Origin: Paludibacter sp.
GTDB taxonomy: Bacteria > Bacteroidota > Bacteroidia > Bacteroidales > Paludibacteraceae
Length of the DNA: 6,110 nt
NCBI GenBank assembly: GCA_031284665.1
Contig: JAITXR010000128.1
Location: 1-6,110, forward strand
Reading direction: 5' to 3'
Part shown: positions 1 through 5,530 of the stretch, piece by piece
Layout of the letters: the number at the start of each line of letters is the position of its first letter
Numbering within the stretch: the stretch's first letter is position 1
Program-made: the position numbers and the translations under genes
Notes under the pieces: model-generated
Database searches by the model: none
What the model was told of the DNA's origin: nothing
Seen by the model: the letters and a program-made list of their open reading frames with translations, nothing else

Positions 1-222
1 TTCGTTTTGCAGCGAATTTTGCACTGAATTTGAATAAAAGCCCAGACACTCAGCCTGTTGCGTTAGTTTTTTTAGATAATGTGGATGCGAATGTCCGATA
101 GAAATTACGGCATGACCGCCATAAAAATCAAGATATTCGTTACCATTATTGTCGTATATCAGGCAATTTTTCCCTTTTACAATTTCCACATCAAAGAGCG
201 GATAAACATCAAATAATTTCAT
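1..222 (-). CDS. argD: Acetylornithine/succinylornithine aminotransferase, N-terminal part (runs off left edge)
   Basis: Read on the minus strand from the ATG at 220-222, 74 codons stay open to the window edge and begin MKLFDVYPLFDVEIVKGK. Next comes a YLDFYGGHAVISIGHSHPHY stretch and then GFYSNS. This is the N-terminal segment of the class III, pyridoxal-phosphate-dependent ArgD family, which transaminates N-acetylornithine (N-succinylornithine in some Bacteroidota) in cytoplasmic arginine biosynthesis. The GGHAVISIGH wording is the form I recall from Bacteroidales ArgD. The PLP lysine and most of the catalytic domain lie outside the window, so integrity and substrate cannot be judged. The start is supported by family alignment and by a promoter about 65 bases upstream. 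The gene is transcribed away from the neighbouring outer-membrane gene. Other class III aminotransferases are possible but less likely. Confidence 0.9.
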   Translation of the reverse strand, partial: MKLFDVYPLFDVEIVKGKNCLIYDNNGNEYLDFYGGHAVISIGHSHPHYLKKLTQQAECLGFYSNSVQNSLQNE

Positions 223-239
223 AGTTATATATTTGTTCT

Positions 240-254
240 AACCCTGTTAGAGTT
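240..254. repeat. 15-bp repeat AACCCTGTTAGAGTT in the argD leader
   Basis: AACCCTGTTAGAGTT occurs here and again, identically, at 3824-3838. Here it lies between the argD promoter and the argD start, so it would be in the 5' untranslated RNA. The overlapping bases 238-250 can form a small hairpin (CTAAC, CCT, GTTAG). The other copy is one arm of a longer inverted repeat. It looks like a fragment of a dispersed palindromic repeat family. Confidence 0.6.
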
Positions 255-286
255 AATCGAATTTTTTTATTGTACTTAATTTATTA

Positions 287-320
287 CAAAAATAAGAAAA
301 AAAAACAGAATGATCGCAAA
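287..320 (-). promoter_or_regulatory. Putative Bacteroidota-type promoter for argD
   Basis: On the minus strand, 287-294 reads TATTTTTG, an exact match to the -7 consensus TAnnTTTG. A TTTG that could serve as the -33 element lies at 317-320. The 22-base spacer is a little longer than usual. Transcription would start near 280 and leave a leader of about 58 nucleotides before the argD ATG. In such AT-rich DNA a chance match is possible. Confidence 0.45.
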
Positions 321-325
321 AACGA

Positions 326-424
326 GTTCTTTTTTATTTTACCACGAACCTCACAAACTTCACGAACATTTTTTTTCTTTTGTTTGTGTAGTCAGTGCGG
401 TTTGTGGTTTTATATGTTTGTTTT
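326..424 (+). repeat. Long imperfect hairpin element, copy A
   Basis: Two 28-base arms, 341-368 and 381-408, are separated by a T-rich 12-base loop. They pair with 22 Watson-Crick pairs, 2 G-T pairs and 4 mismatches. Each arm is three 9-base units of consensus NNCACRAAC (ACCACGAAC, CTCACAAAC, TTCACGAAC in the left arm). A copy in inverted orientation lies at 5531-5630: left arms agree at 26 of 28 positions and right arms at 24 of 28, and similarity continues into the flanks (TTTTTATTTT to the left, TTTATATGTTT to the right). No ORF or transposase is associated. It resembles the non-coding hairpin repeats scattered through many Bacteroidota genomes. It fills most of the gap between the divergent argD and barrel genes and could insulate them. 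Confidence 0.85.
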
Positions 425-480
425 AAATGATTAATAGGAAGGCTACAAAATGCAAAAAAAATCAACATCAAAATTAAGTT

Positions 481-513
481 TTATTGTTTGTTTAATTGAT
501 TTTAGTATTTTTG
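481..513 (+). promoter_or_regulatory. Putative promoter for the two outer-membrane protein genes
   Basis: TATTTTTG at 506-513 matches the Bacteroidota -7 consensus TAnnTTTG exactly. A partial -33 element, TTATTG, is at 481-486, giving a 19-base spacer between 486 and 506. A TTTG at 487-490 would leave only 15 bases. Transcription would start near 520, a short distance upstream of the ATG at 533. No strong ribosome binding site is visible, which is normal for this phylum. Confidence 0.45.
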
Positions 514-532
514 TTGCTTAATCAATAAATAA

Positions 533-1348
533 ATGAGGCAATTTTTGTTGTTAATGGTTTTGTTTGGGCAATTTTCAGTTGCTATATCGCAGATTTCGGT
601 TGTAGTTCCGCGCTCGCCGAACGCTGCCGATGCTGCTGTGGCTGACCGAAAAATGTGGACAAGTTTTGGTAATCCGGCAAATTTTGCTTTTGCCAAATCG
701 CTCGAAGCCGGCATTGAGTACCAAAATCGCTTTATGCTCAAAGAACTTGCTTTTCGGAGTGCAAATTTTGTGTTACCAACTCAATTGGTCAATATTGCTG
801 CTCAGGCGAGTTATTTCGGATACGCTCAATATAACGAAATACTTGCAGGCATTGGCTTTTCGCGCAATTTCTCCGACAAATTTTCTATTGGCGTGCAATT
901 CGATTATCTGTCGGCATTTTTTGCTGCTCAAAATCAATATCGAGGCGCACTTTTCCCGCAAGTTGGGTTAAATTTTCAACTGTCGAAAAATATCCATTTA
1001 GGATTTTCGACCTTTAACCCATTTCAAACAAATATCCGAAGTGAATATTCCGAAAAGCGCATTCCGTCAGTGTTTTCGCTGGGTGCTGATTTCTATTTTT
1101 CGCCCGATGTGGTTGCTCGTTTGCAAGGCGACAAGGAGATAAGCAGCAATTTTCGTTTTGCCGCCGGTGTTGAATATACAATGCTTAACACGCTGACACT
1201 CAAAGTGGGAGCGCAATATTTGCAATATATTATTCCTGATATCGGATTTGGTGTTAAATTCAGTAATTTTTCGTTCACCCTTAATGGCGAAATGCATCCG
1301 GCACTTGGGCTGGTAACTGCTGCGGCTCTTAAATACAGATTTTTATAA
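533..1348 (+). CDS. Exported outer-membrane beta-barrel protein, PorV/PorQ/FadL-like, 271 aa
   Basis: The start is fixed: ATG at 533 follows an in-frame TAA directly. Residues 1-20 form a signal peptide (MRQ, then a hydrophobic FLLLMVLFG core, ending near AISQ). After it, a SFGNPANFAF segment (about 44-53) recalls the NPA-containing N-terminus of PorV/FadL-type barrels. The rest is a run of short amphipathic strands rich in aromatic and glycine residues (GIGFSRNF, FSIGVQFDY, HLGFSTFNPF, LTLKVGAQYLQY), ending with ALKYRFL, as barrels usually do. I infer an outer-membrane barrel of roughly 10-14 strands. The cargo is unknown. It is the first gene of a likely two-gene unit with the helix-hairpin-helix barrel protein, 39 bp downstream and in the same frame. 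PorQ or PorP of type IX secretion is not supported by any specific motif. Confidence 0.85.
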   Translation: MRQFLLLMVLFGQFSVAISQISVVVPRSPNAADAAVADRKMWTSFGNPANFAFAKSLEAGIEYQNRFMLKELAFRSANFVLPTQLVNIAAQASYFGYAQYNEILAGIGFSRNFSDKFSIGVQFDYLSAFFAAQNQYRGALFPQVGLNFQLSKNIHLGFSTFNPFQTNIRSEYSEKRIPSVFSLGADFYFSPDVVARLQGDKEISSNFRFAAGVEYTMLNTLTLKVGAQYLQYIIPDIGFGVKFSNFSFTLNGEMHPALGLVTAAALKYRFL

Positions 1349-1374
1349 AACAATGATAAACAATGTGTTAACTC

Positions 1375-1400
1375 GAAATTTGAAATTTTGAAATTGAAAC
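1375..1400 (+). repeat. GAAATTT slippage-prone tract at the start of the second barrel gene
   Basis: The units GAAATTT (1375-1381), GAAATTTT (1382-1389), GAAATT (1390-1395) and GAAAC (1396-1400) follow one another. The only possible start codons of the downstream gene, TTG at 1388 and TTG at 1394, lie inside the tract. One extra T in the four-T run 1386-1389 would place the ATG at 1353 in frame with that gene. Confidence 0.7.
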
Positions 1401-3439
1401 TTCGTGTAATTATTTTAGTTTTTGCCCTTGCATTTTTGTCGTTTGCAAAAGCGCAGGACAATGCATCTACAATAGAGCAGCAAATAGCCACTATTGTGGA
1501 AAATTTTGTTGCCGAAAACGAGGACGAAAGCATTGATTTTGAATCGCTTTACGATGAACTTATTCAAATGGCACAACATCCTGTAAATCTGAATATTGCC
1601 ACTCAGGAAAATTTAGAGGCAATACCATTTTTAACTAATGTTCAGGTCGAAAATATTCTGTATTATCGTTATCGTTTTGGGACTTTTAACACTATTTACG
1701 AACTTCAATTAGTGGATGGGCTTGATATGACCGATATTAGGAATGTTTTGCCGTTTATATTTGTCGGGAAGGCTGACGAAAAGCCTGAAAAACTGTATTT
1801 TAGCGATGTGGTAAAATATGGCAAAAATACTTTGCTGCTGCGCCTCGACCGCACGATTGAGCAAAAAGCCGGTTATATTGCCGATGCTGACGGCGAAAAA
1901 GCGTATTTGGGCGACCAATTTTACAATTATTTGAAATACCGTTTTAAGTATCGCAACCGCATTTCAGCCGGTTTTACTGCCGAAAAAGACGCCGGCGAAA
2001 CATTTGTCCGCAAAGGACATATTGGCTACGATTTTTATTCTTTTCACATTTTGGCAAACAACATCGGAAAATTCAAAACCATTGCTTTGGGCGATTATCG
2101 GGTTTCGTTTGGGCAAGGATTAGTGTTAAGTTCCGGCTTTGGAGCGATGAAATCGTCGATGGCTACTAATGTTGTGGCACACAGCGCGGGAATAAAAGCG
2201 TTTACTTCGACCGACGAAAATAATTTTTTCAGAGGTGCTGCCGCCACTGCCGGATTTGGGAAATTTGAAGTTTCGGCATTTTATTCCAACAAAAACATCG
2301 ATGCCGCAAAAGAAGAAGATTCGTTTGCCACGTTTTATAAAACCGGATTACACCGAAACGAAAGCGAATTACTCAAAAAACACACTATAAATCAGCAGAT
2401 TGCAGGCTTTCATACGGTGTTTAACTCTTTGTATTTTCGAGTTGGAATCACGAGCGTTTATACCGCATTTAACGCCGATTATTTGCCCGAAACAAGCGGA
2501 TATAAATTTAATTATTTTTCGGGGCGAAGTCAATGGAATACAGGCGTTTATTACCGAACGCGCTTTGAAAAAATAAATATTTTCGGCGAAACAGCAGCAC
2601 TCTCATTTCGACATTTAGCAACTATTAACGGCATTTCTGTTTCGCCGGTTTCGCAAATTTCGCTGGTGGCTCTAATGCGTTATTATTCTGAGAAATACGA
2701 TGTGTTTTACGCTACCGCTTTTTCGGAAAATACACGCCCAAACAACGAATCGGGAATTTATCTTGGCGCAGAAATTCACCCATTTCGTCGCTGGAAAATT
2801 TCCGCTTTTGCCGACAGTTATCGCTTCCCTTGGATGAAATATCAAACCGATGCACCTTCGTTTGGTAACGATTATTTGTTGCAAATTGATTATGTTCCAA
2901 GCCGTTACGTTTCGATGTACATCCGAATGCGAGCAAAAGACCGTATGCAAAACAGCTCGTCCGCCCGGCAAGCAACGCCGATTGTTGAATTTCAAAATAA
3001 AAAATCGCTACGCTACGAACTGAAATACGCAAGCGGCAATTTCAGTTTCAAAAACACGATAGAGGCAAATGCAGTGGGCAAATTTGGCGAAAAATGGACT
3101 TATGGTTTTACTGCATTGCAAGATATGTCGTATAAACCTGTAAGCCTGCCACTTACGATTAACTTGCGTTATCATTTTTTTGAAGCCGAAAATTACGACA
3201 ACCGTTTTTCGCTTTACGAAAACGATGTGTTATACGCCTTTTCGATACCAATGTTTTATGGGCGAGGCAGCCGATATTACATTAATTTGAAATACGAAAT
3301 TGGCAGAAAATTGGCATTATGGCTCAAATTATCTCAAACCGTTTATGCCGATAATCGCGAAGAAATAAGCAGCGGACACGAAAAAATAATCGGTAACCGC
3401 AAAACCGACTTGCGCTTTATGCTGCAATATGAATTTTAG
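1388..3439 (+). CDS. Exported helix-hairpin-helix (ComEA-like) plus outer-membrane beta-barrel protein, 683 aa
   Basis: Residues 1-23 are a signal peptide (basic MKLKLR, hydrophobic core, end at AKAQ). Residues about 67-124 form a ComEA-like tandem helix-hairpin-helix segment: NLNIATQENLEAIPFL, a helix with NILYYRYRFGTF, then YELQLVDGLD and a second helix. The hairpins are degenerate: PFLT stands where PGIG is usual and DGLD where KGIG is usual, so DNA binding is doubtful. From about 140 to the end are many amphipathic strands typical of a large outer-membrane barrel, ending in phenylalanine (RFMLQYEF). Similar hairpin-plus-barrel proteins occur in Bacteroidota, to my memory annotated only by domain; their function is unknown. 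No in-frame ATG exists between the upstream stop (1346-1348) and the signal peptide, so TTG at 1388 (or 1394) is used, or the true start at 1353 is separated by a frameshift. Probably cotranscribed with the 271-aa barrel gene. Confidence 0.85.
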   Translation: MKLKLRVIILVFALAFLSFAKAQDNASTIEQQIATIVENFVAENEDESIDFESLYDELIQMAQHPVNLNIATQENLEAIPFLTNVQVENILYYRYRFGTFNTIYELQLVDGLDMTDIRNVLPFIFVGKADEKPEKLYFSDVVKYGKNTLLLRLDRTIEQKAGYIADADGEKAYLGDQFYNYLKYRFKYRNRISAGFTAEKDAGETFVRKGHIGYDFYSFHILANNIGKFKTIALGDYRVSFGQGLVLSSGFGAMKSSMATNVVAHSAGIKAFTSTDENNFFRGAAATAGFGKFEVSAFYSNKNIDAAKEEDSFATFYKTGLHRNESELLKKHTINQQIAGFHTVFNSLYFRVGITSVYTAFNADYLPETSGYKFNYFSGRSQWNTGVYYRTRFEKINIFGETAALSFRHLATINGISVSPVSQISLVALMRYYSEKYDVFYATAFSENTRPNNESGIYLGAEIHPFRRWKISAFADSYRFPWMKYQTDAPSFGNDYLLQIDYVPSRYVSMYIRMRAKDRMQNSSSARQATPIVEFQNKKSLRYELKYASGNFSFKNTIEANAVGKFGEKWTYGFTALQDMSYKPVSLPLTINLRYHFFEAENYDNRFSLYENDVLYAFSIPMFYGRGSRYYINLKYEIGRKLALWLKLSQTVYADNREEISSGHEKIIGNRKTDLRFMLQYEF

Positions 3440-3450
3440 GAGCACGCAGA

Positions 3451-3498
3451 TAATTTGAGTAGTTTGAATGGTTTGAAATGTTTTAGCGGTTTGAGTAG
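3451..3498 (+). repeat. Degenerate TTTGA-rich tandem stretch
   Basis: Units of 8 to 10 bases starting with TTTGA (TTTGAGTAG, TTTGAATGG, TTTGAAATG) run together, with one diverged unit (TTTTAGCGG) and a final TTTGAGTAG. No coding meaning is visible. It follows the stop of the large barrel gene directly and leads into the palindrome at 3495-3522. Confidence 0.45.
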
Positions 3499-3522
3499 AG
3501 ACAAGGCATGCCTTGTCTTTAC
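3495..3522. terminator. Perfect 20-bp palindrome, possible terminator of the barrel-gene transcript
   Basis: AGACAAGGCATGCCTTGTCT (3499-3518) is a perfect palindrome. Three further pairs plus one G-T pair extend it to 3495-3522. As RNA it would form a strong stem with a tight turn, 60 bases after the barrel gene stop. Only a short T run (TTT, 3518-3520) follows, so it is a weak match to an intrinsic terminator. It may instead be a dispersed palindromic repeat or a protein-binding site. Confidence 0.4.
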
Positions 3523-3530
3523 AGTACCTG

Positions 3531-3544
3531 ATTAGTAGTCTTTT
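3531..3544 (+). repeat. 14-bp direct repeat, first copy
   Basis: ATTAGTAGTCTTTT occurs here and again at 3876-3889. The two copies bracket about 330 bases made up almost wholly of short palindromes and repeat-like pieces. They may be target-site-like direct repeats around an inserted block, or two members of a dispersed repeat family. Confidence 0.55.
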
Positions 3545-3568
3545 ATCGTTGTTTTTTATTCCTTATGT

Positions 3569-3587
3569 AGCGTACCTACGGCACGCT
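3569..3587. repeat. Small palindromic repeat AGCGTACC/GGCACGCT
   Basis: Arms AGCGTACC (3569-3576) and GGCACGCT (3580-3587) flank a TAC loop and pair at seven of eight positions. Its GC content is well above that of the surrounding DNA. It resembles the short palindromic units found between genes in Bacteroidota. Role unknown. Confidence 0.5.
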
Positions 3588-3623
3588 TGTTGACTTTTTC
3601 ACGTTATTTCTACCAATATCTTA

Positions 3624-3720
3624 CTCCCCGACAAGTCCACGATAAATCGGGAGACCTCGGGGCACGTCAAGGAATACCTTCGCTAATCGGCTTGCCGCTT
3701 GGCTTGCCAAGAATGACGGG
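3624..3720. repeat. GC-richer palindromic repeat block
   Basis: Several nested small structures fall in this block. CCCCGA (3626-3631) can pair with TCGGGG (3657-3662), or less well with TCGGGA (3647-3652). GGCTTGCC occurs twice, at 3689-3696 and 3701-3708. CTTGGCTTGCCAAG (3698-3711) is a hairpin with a four-base loop, followed by GAATGACGGG. It looks like non-coding dispersed repeat sequence. A 93-codon TTG-started frame crosses it, but its sequence follows the repeats and is not protein-like. Confidence 0.5.
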
Positions 3721-3753
3721 CGAAACTTGCTGTACCGCATCTTATCTTGTTAA

Positions 3754-3783
3754 TTCAAAAATCCTACAAATCCTGATTCAGAC
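3754..3783. repeat. AATCCT period-9 dispersed-repeat-like segment
   Basis: AATCCTACA (3760-3768) is followed directly by AATCCTGAT (3769-3777) and TCAGAC. The reverse complement reads GTCTGAATCAGGATT and then a second GGATT. I recall similar GGATT-rich runs between genes in Bacteroidota genomes, but no second copy lies in this window. The unit length of 9 matches that of the large hairpin elements, which may be coincidence. Confidence 0.35.
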
Positions 3784-3795
3784 AAACCACACTAC

Positions 3796-3838
3796 AAAAA
3801 AACAAACCCTAACAGGGATTTTAAACCCTGTTAGAGTT
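3796..3838 (-). terminator. Probable intrinsic terminator of the CoA-transferase gene
   Basis: Read on the minus strand, AACTCTAACAGGG (3838-3826), an 8-base loop and CCCTGTTAGGGTT (3817-3805) form a 13-base stem with one mismatch. TTG and then seven Ts (3802-3796) follow. This is the standard intrinsic-terminator layout and lies about 100 bases past the CoA-transferase stop. One arm is identical to the 15-bp repeat at 240-254, so a dispersed repeat seems to serve as the terminator here. Confidence 0.55.
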
Positions 3839-3875
3839 AGAACTAATCTATCCGCTAATAGTGAATAGTTACCAA

Positions 3876-3889
3876 ATTAGTAGTCTTTT
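3876..3889 (+). repeat. 14-bp direct repeat, second copy
   Basis: ATTAGTAGTCTTTT is identical to 3531-3544. It is followed by CGTGCCCC, while the first copy is followed by ATCGTT, so identity stops at the 14-mer apart from scattered matches. Confidence 0.55.
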
Positions 3890-3922
3890 CGTGCCCCTTG
3901 TACCGTTCACCTTTCTTAATTG

Positions 3923-3938
3923 GCACATTAGCACATTA
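3923..3938. repeat. Tandem GCACATTA doublet overlapping the CoA-transferase stop codon
   Basis: GCACATTA is repeated directly at 3923-3930 and 3931-3938. The last three bases of the second unit are the TAA stop of the minus-strand CoA-transferase. I recall similar GCACATTA runs near gene ends in Bacteroidota; no function is evident. Confidence 0.5.
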
Positions 3939-5408
3939 TTTCATACTTCCCGTTTCGGCAAATAAGCGATGCATTTCGAATGCTGATTTAAGCGATTGAG
4001 GTGTATGTGCGCCGTTGGTGAGTTTAAGATAATCGTAAAGAATTTGCTTATATTCGGCATCCACACAATTTTCGATAATAGCCGTAGCGCGCTGAATTGG
4101 TGATTTCCCGCGTAAATCGGCAATGCCGTGTTCGGTAATCATTACTTTTACCGAGTGTTCCGAATGGTCTAAATGCGATACCATTGGCACAAACGACGAT
4201 ATTTTTCCGCCTTTTGCTGTGGATGGCGTGGTGAATATCGAAATATAGGCGTTGCGGGTAAAATCGCCGGAGCCACCAATACCATTCATCATTTTTTGCC
4301 CCAAAACGTGAGTTGAATTTACATTGCCAAAAATATCGGCTTCGAGTGCTGTGTTAATGGTTATCAAACCCATACGGCGAGCAAGTTCCGGATTATTTGA
4401 GATTTCCTGCGGACGAAGAACTATCCGGCTGCGGAAAAATTCCAAATCGCTGTAAATTTTCGTTAATATTTCGTTCGAAACCGTGAGCGAACATCCGCTG
4501 GCAAATTTCACATTACCTTCGTACATTAAATCAATCACGGCATCTTGAATTACTTCTGTAAACATTTCGAAAGGCGGAATATCTGGGTTTGCTCCCAGCG
4601 AGCCAAGCACAGCATTAGCAATATTGCCTACACCCGATTGAATGGGTAAAAATTCTTTTGGTATGCGCCCTGCTTTTATTTCGCCGGCAAGGAATAACGC
4701 CACATTTGCTCCAATCTGCTCGGTAACTTGGTCGGTAGGCGTAAAACCACCAACTTCGTCGGGTTGGCTGCACTCCACTACTCCAAGAATTTTTTTCGGG
4801 TCAATTTTCAAAATCGGCGAGCCAATACGGTCGGATGGCTTATACACAGGTATTTCGCGACGAGCAGGAGGGTCAGCCGGCTCGTAAATATCGTGAAAAC
4901 CGCGTAAAGCAGCCGGGTGAGTAGTATTATGTTCCAAAATCACATATTCGGCAAGTCCGGCAATTGTAGGCGAAATTCCCACGCCTGTAGTCAGCACTAC
5001 TTCGCCATTTTCGTTATAATCAGCCACTTCGATAACGGCAAATTTCAGACGAGGCAAAAAGCCATAGCGTAATTCCTGCGCCAAATGCGAAAGATGCATA
5101 TCAAAATATGGAGCATCGCCACGATTTAAAGCGTTGCGTAAATCCTTGTTCGATTGGTAAGGAGTGCGAAAAAGAATAGCATTTGCACGAGCCAAAGCCC
5201 CATCGAGCGAGTCGCCGGTAGATGCGCCGGTATATATTCCGATTTTAAACTCTTGATTTTGTGCGTGTAATTCTTCGGCTCTGTGGGCAATGGCAGTAGG
5301 AATTGCTTTTGGCGAGCCGGCAGGTGTGAAACCACTGAAACCCACAGCATCACCATTGTTGATATAACTTGCAGCCTGAGCAGCGGAAATAGTTTTTATT
5401 GAAGACAT
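3936..5408 (-). CDS. Succinyl-CoA:acetate CoA-transferase family enzyme (acetyl-CoA hydrolase/transferase), 490 aa
   Basis: Family members transfer CoA between acyl-CoAs and carboxylates, typically succinyl-CoA and acetate, in cytoplasmic fermentation or an acetate-linked TCA cycle. The frame is intact, near the usual length of about 500. Visible motifs: GFSGFTPAGSPKA (23-35), PIQSGVGNIANAVLG (255-269), MFTEVIQD (282-289), LRPQEISNNP (331-340), IFGNVNST (359-366), IGGSGDF (377-383) and ITEHGIADLRG (424-434). Glu285 should be the glutamate that forms the glutamyl-CoA thioester. Glu285, Asn338 and Gly379 keep a constant offset of 9 from Acetobacter AarC Glu294, Asn347 and Gly388 as I recall them. 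The start at 5408 is chosen because homology begins at MSSIKTISAAQAA; the frame stays open 56 codons further upstream, but that stretch crosses the promoter and reaches into the hairpin repeat. Propionyl-CoA:succinate transfer or acetyl-CoA hydrolysis cannot be excluded. Confidence 0.93.
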   Translation of the reverse strand: MSSIKTISAAQAASYINNGDAVGFSGFTPAGSPKAIPTAIAHRAEELHAQNQEFKIGIYTGASTGDSLDGALARANAILFRTPYQSNKDLRNALNRGDAPYFDMHLSHLAQELRYGFLPRLKFAVIEVADYNENGEVVLTTGVGISPTIAGLAEYVILEHNTTHPAALRGFHDIYEPADPPARREIPVYKPSDRIGSPILKIDPKKILGVVECSQPDEVGGFTPTDQVTEQIGANVALFLAGEIKAGRIPKEFLPIQSGVGNIANAVLGSLGANPDIPPFEMFTEVIQDAVIDLMYEGNVKFASGCSLTVSNEILTKIYSDLEFFRSRIVLRPQEISNNPELARRMGLITINTALEADIFGNVNSTHVLGQKMMNGIGGSGDFTRNAYISIFTTPSTAKGGKISSFVPMVSHLDHSEHSVKVMITEHGIADLRGKSPIQRATAIIENCVDAEYKQILYDYLKLTNGAHTPQSLKSAFEMHRLFAETGSMK

Positions 5409-5455
5409 AGTATTATTGATGATTGAAAATGTTAAGTTAATCTTAAAATAGAGCG

Positions 5456-5487
5456 CAAAATTAGACAAAAAAAATTGCTTTTCCAAG
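5456..5487 (-). promoter_or_regulatory. Putative promoter of the CoA-transferase gene
   Basis: On the minus strand, 5463-5456 reads TAATTTTG, an exact -7 match to TAnnTTTG. CTTG at 5487-5484 is a three-of-four match to the -33 TTTG at a 20-base spacing. Transcription would start near 5450, giving a leader of about 40 bases before the ATG at 5408. This also argues against the longer reading frame being translated. Confidence 0.5.
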
Positions 5488-5530
5488 AAAATCAACAAAA
5501 TAAAATTTCTACAACAGTGAGATTGTGAGA

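Noticed and set aside
341..408. CRISPR-like array suggested by the 9-base periodic units.
   Set aside because: Units are 9 bases with no spacers and are arranged as a hairpin, not as direct repeats with unique spacers.
450..521. 23-codon ORF (MQKKSTSKLSFIV...) with AGGAAGG eight bases upstream.
   Set aside because: It is very short, low in complexity and overlaps the -7 element of the barrel genes. The purine run is likely chance in a phylum that rarely relies on Shine-Dalgarno sites.
533..1348. Assignment of the 271-aa barrel as PorQ or PorP/SprF of type IX secretion.
   Set aside because: General barrel character fits, but no family-specific motif was recognised and no other type IX gene is nearby.
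1093..1533. 146-codon minus-strand frame across the end of the first barrel gene and start of the second.
   Set aside because: It lies antisense to two well-supported exported proteins and has no recognisable features.
2672..3032. Two overlapping minus-strand frames of about 106 codons inside the large barrel gene.
   Set aside because: They are antisense shadows of a coding region with a clear barrel pattern on the plus strand.
3587..3868. 93-codon TTG-started plus-strand frame in the intergenic gap.
   Set aside because: It starts at TTG and runs through the palindromic repeat block and the terminator repeat. Its sequence follows the repeats and shows no domain or export signal.
4642..4887. 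81-codon plus-strand frame inside the CoA-transferase gene.
   Set aside because: It is antisense to a highly conserved enzyme segment and its sequence mirrors that gene's codons.
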